Below, piece after piece: positions 13,028 through 14,385 of a stretch of 14,385 nt of DNA. Below the pieces are notes generated by a model. It searched no databases, was not told where the DNA came from, and saw only the letters and a list, made by a program, of their open reading frames with translations. The translations under genes and the position numbers were made by a program. Positions within the stretch are counted from its first letter, which is position 1; the number at the start of each line of letters is the position of its first letter. The DNA is from Syntrophomonas sp. (GTDB lineage: Bacteria > Bacillota > Syntrophomonadia > Syntrophomonadales > Syntrophomonadaceae). Location of the stretch: assembly GCA_028693695.1 (NCBI GenBank), contig JAQUUV010000024.1, positions 1-14,385 on the forward strand, read 5' to 3'.

Positions 13028-14385
13028 TTGAAGATGGCAGAAATTAAGTATAACAAACTTAAAGAAAAATACCAGGCAATGATAGTAAGACAAACCCATA
13101 TTATCAACCTTATCAGCAACATTAGATTTGCAGTTTTCCTTATCGGCACAGTTTTGGGAATATATTTTATTGTAAAGAAAATTTATGGGTTATTGGTTTG
13201 GGACCTTGTAATATTTCTAGTTTTGTTTATTCCCTTGATCCTTCTGCATGATCACTATTTCAATAAAAAAAAGTATTCAATCGTTCTGCGTAAAATCAAT
13301 GAAGACTCCTTAAAACGGATCCATGGTGAGTGGAATACCTTCACCGATGATGGAGAAGAATTTTTAGACGATAGTCATAATTACGCACAGGATTTGGATA
13401 TATTCGGTAAAGGATCACTATTTCAGTTTATAAACACGGCCATTACTTATCTGGGAAGGCTCAAATTAAGAGAATTCCTTCTCTCGCCTACTAGGAGCAT
13501 TGAAGAAATATCAAACCGGCAAGAAGCAGTCCACGAGCTTTCGGAAAAACTCGACTGGCGGCAGAAATATATGGCTGAAGGTATGCTTGAGTCTGTAATG
13601 CATGATCCTGAAGCTCTGCTTTTATGGGCAAATAAGATAGAGGGATTTTACCGGAACCCGCGGGTGATTTTTGCTTTTCGCTTTATTCCGGTAATTACTA
13701 TAGTTATTGGCATATTGACTTTCATAAACCCTGAACCCAAATACTATAGTCTGATAGCTGCATTGATCATCCAATTTGCAATACTAAAGATCAACTCTAG
13801 CCAAAGAGGAGAAATATTAGATGTTACAGATAGATTCATGCAAAATACAAAAGCTTATTACCAGATGCTAAGTTTACTAGAACAAGAAGAATACAATTCA
13901 CGGCACTTGCAAGACTTGAAAAACAGTCTGAAGAATGGCCAAGGTCAGACTGCTGGTGAGCAAATCCGTAAACTCGTAAAAATAGTAGATGCCATCGCCA
14001 ACCGGCATAATCAGTTATATATATTTTTTAATATACTTTTCTTATTGGACTACCAGTTCGTATTTGCGCTGGAAAGATGGAAAGAAAAGTCCGGTAGTCA
14101 TTTGAAGGATTGGCTTGATATTATCGGAGAATTTGAGGCATTATCCAGCCTGGCAGTCTTATCTCATGACTACCCTAAATGGACAACGCCAAAATTGGCA
14201 GACAATGGGCCTGCTTTTACTGCCGGGGAGATGGGTCATCCACTATTAATGAATTCCGGTGTAGCCAATAATTTAAAGTTTGAACATCCTGAAAATATAT
14301 TGCTGATTACAGGCTCGAATATGTCCGGTAAGAGTACTCTGCTGAGAACTGTCGGCATCAACCTGGTTCTGGCCTATGCCGGGGG
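13028..14385 (+). CDS. Membrane-anchored MutS-family ATPase, partial (3' end outside window)
   Basis: The N-terminal 450 or so residues of a MutS-like protein; the frame runs off the window end. Residues (from ATG 13034) 31-49 and 53-72 form a hydrophobic hairpin, and 211-231 plus 238-252 another, predicting membrane anchoring. LDIFGKGSLFQFINTAITYLGRLKLREFLLSP (121-152) is the MutS core signature. The Walker A loop is GSNMSGKST (427-435). No mismatch-recognition (domain I, FxE) part is present, so it is not canonical mismatch-repair MutS. The known group of such transmembrane MutS-like ATPases has no settled function. ATG 13034 has a poor ribosome binding site, while TTG 13028 lies 9 nt after AAGGAAG (13012-13018), so the TTG is preferred; the frame is closed by a TGA at 13025. 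Confidence 0.88.
   Translation, partial: MKMAEIKYNKLKEKYQAMIVRQTHIINLISNIRFAVFLIGTVLGIYFIVKKIYGLLVWDLVIFLVLFIPLILLHDHYFNKKKYSIVLRKINEDSLKRIHGEWNTFTDDGEEFLDDSHNYAQDLDIFGKGSLFQFINTAITYLGRLKLREFLLSPTRSIEEISNRQEAVHELSEKLDWRQKYMAEGMLESVMHDPEALLLWANKIEGFYRNPRVIFAFRFIPVITIVIGILTFINPEPKYYSLIAALIIQFAILKINSSQRGEILDVTDRFMQNTKAYYQMLSLLEQEEYNSRHLQDLKNSLKNGQGQTAGEQIRKLVKIVDAIANRHNQLYIFFNILFLLDYQFVFALERWKEKSGSHLKDWLDIIGEFEALSSLAVLSHDYPKWTTPKLADNGPAFTAGEMGHPLLMNSGVANNLKFEHPENILLITGSNMSGKSTLLRTVGINLVLAYAG

Overview
The window looks like chromosome of a low-to-moderate-GC Gram-positive anaerobe, most likely of the class Clostridia. The evidence is strong AGGAGG-type ribosome binding sites, several TTG starts, SigA-type promoters, an EFR1-type flavodoxin/ferredoxin protein, a ferredoxin-tailed aldo/keto reductase, an HD-GYP protein and a remnant of a Firmicutes flagellar-operon protein. 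The genus cannot be fixed from the sequence. Most genes stand alone with their own signals. Only citrate synthase/topoisomerase III look like a possible operon.

Layout. 6-163: 5S rRNA and a terminator, the end of an rRNA operon that begins outside the window. 183-281: a nearly perfect 86-nt palindrome with a short tandem tail. 304-466: scrambled remains of an endonuclease III-like gene. 446-1945 (-): DEAD-box RNA helicase. 2258-3259 (+): fused MsrA-MsrB methionine sulfoxide reductase. 3316-4107 (-): flavodoxin-ferredoxin protein, convergent with msrAB. 4514-5887 (+): citrate synthase. 5954-7897 (+): DNA topoisomerase III. 7898-8424: mostly non-coding, ending in a frameshifted YvyF-like zinc-ribbon gene. 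8425-9573 (+): HD-GYP protein. 9583-9840: a well-bounded small RNA locus with a 17-nt-spacer promoter, about 220 nt of structured RNA and a strong terminator. 10095-11267 (+): malic enzyme. 11339-11396: a second GGGGGACA-type inverted repeat. 11472-11687 (-): a 71-aa helix-turn-helix protein, divergent from 11807-12814 (+), an aldo/keto reductase with two 4Fe-4S motifs. 12904-12990: a tiny ORF with a good ribosome binding site. 13028-14385 (+): a membrane-anchored MutS-family ATPase cut by the window end.

Functionally these are housekeeping and redox genes: RNA remodelling, methionine repair, electron transfer on iron-sulfur proteins, C4/C6 carboxylate metabolism (citrate synthase, malic enzyme), DNA topology and DNA repair-like ATPase, plus c-di-GMP turnover. 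No phage, plasmid, CRISPR or defence cassette is visible. The least explained material lies between the genes: the structured RNA near 9618-9840, palindromic GGGGACA-family repeats at three places, and at least two decayed genes (endonuclease III-like, YvyF-like). No clear new multi-gene system is evident; the RNA locus is the best candidate for something undescribed.
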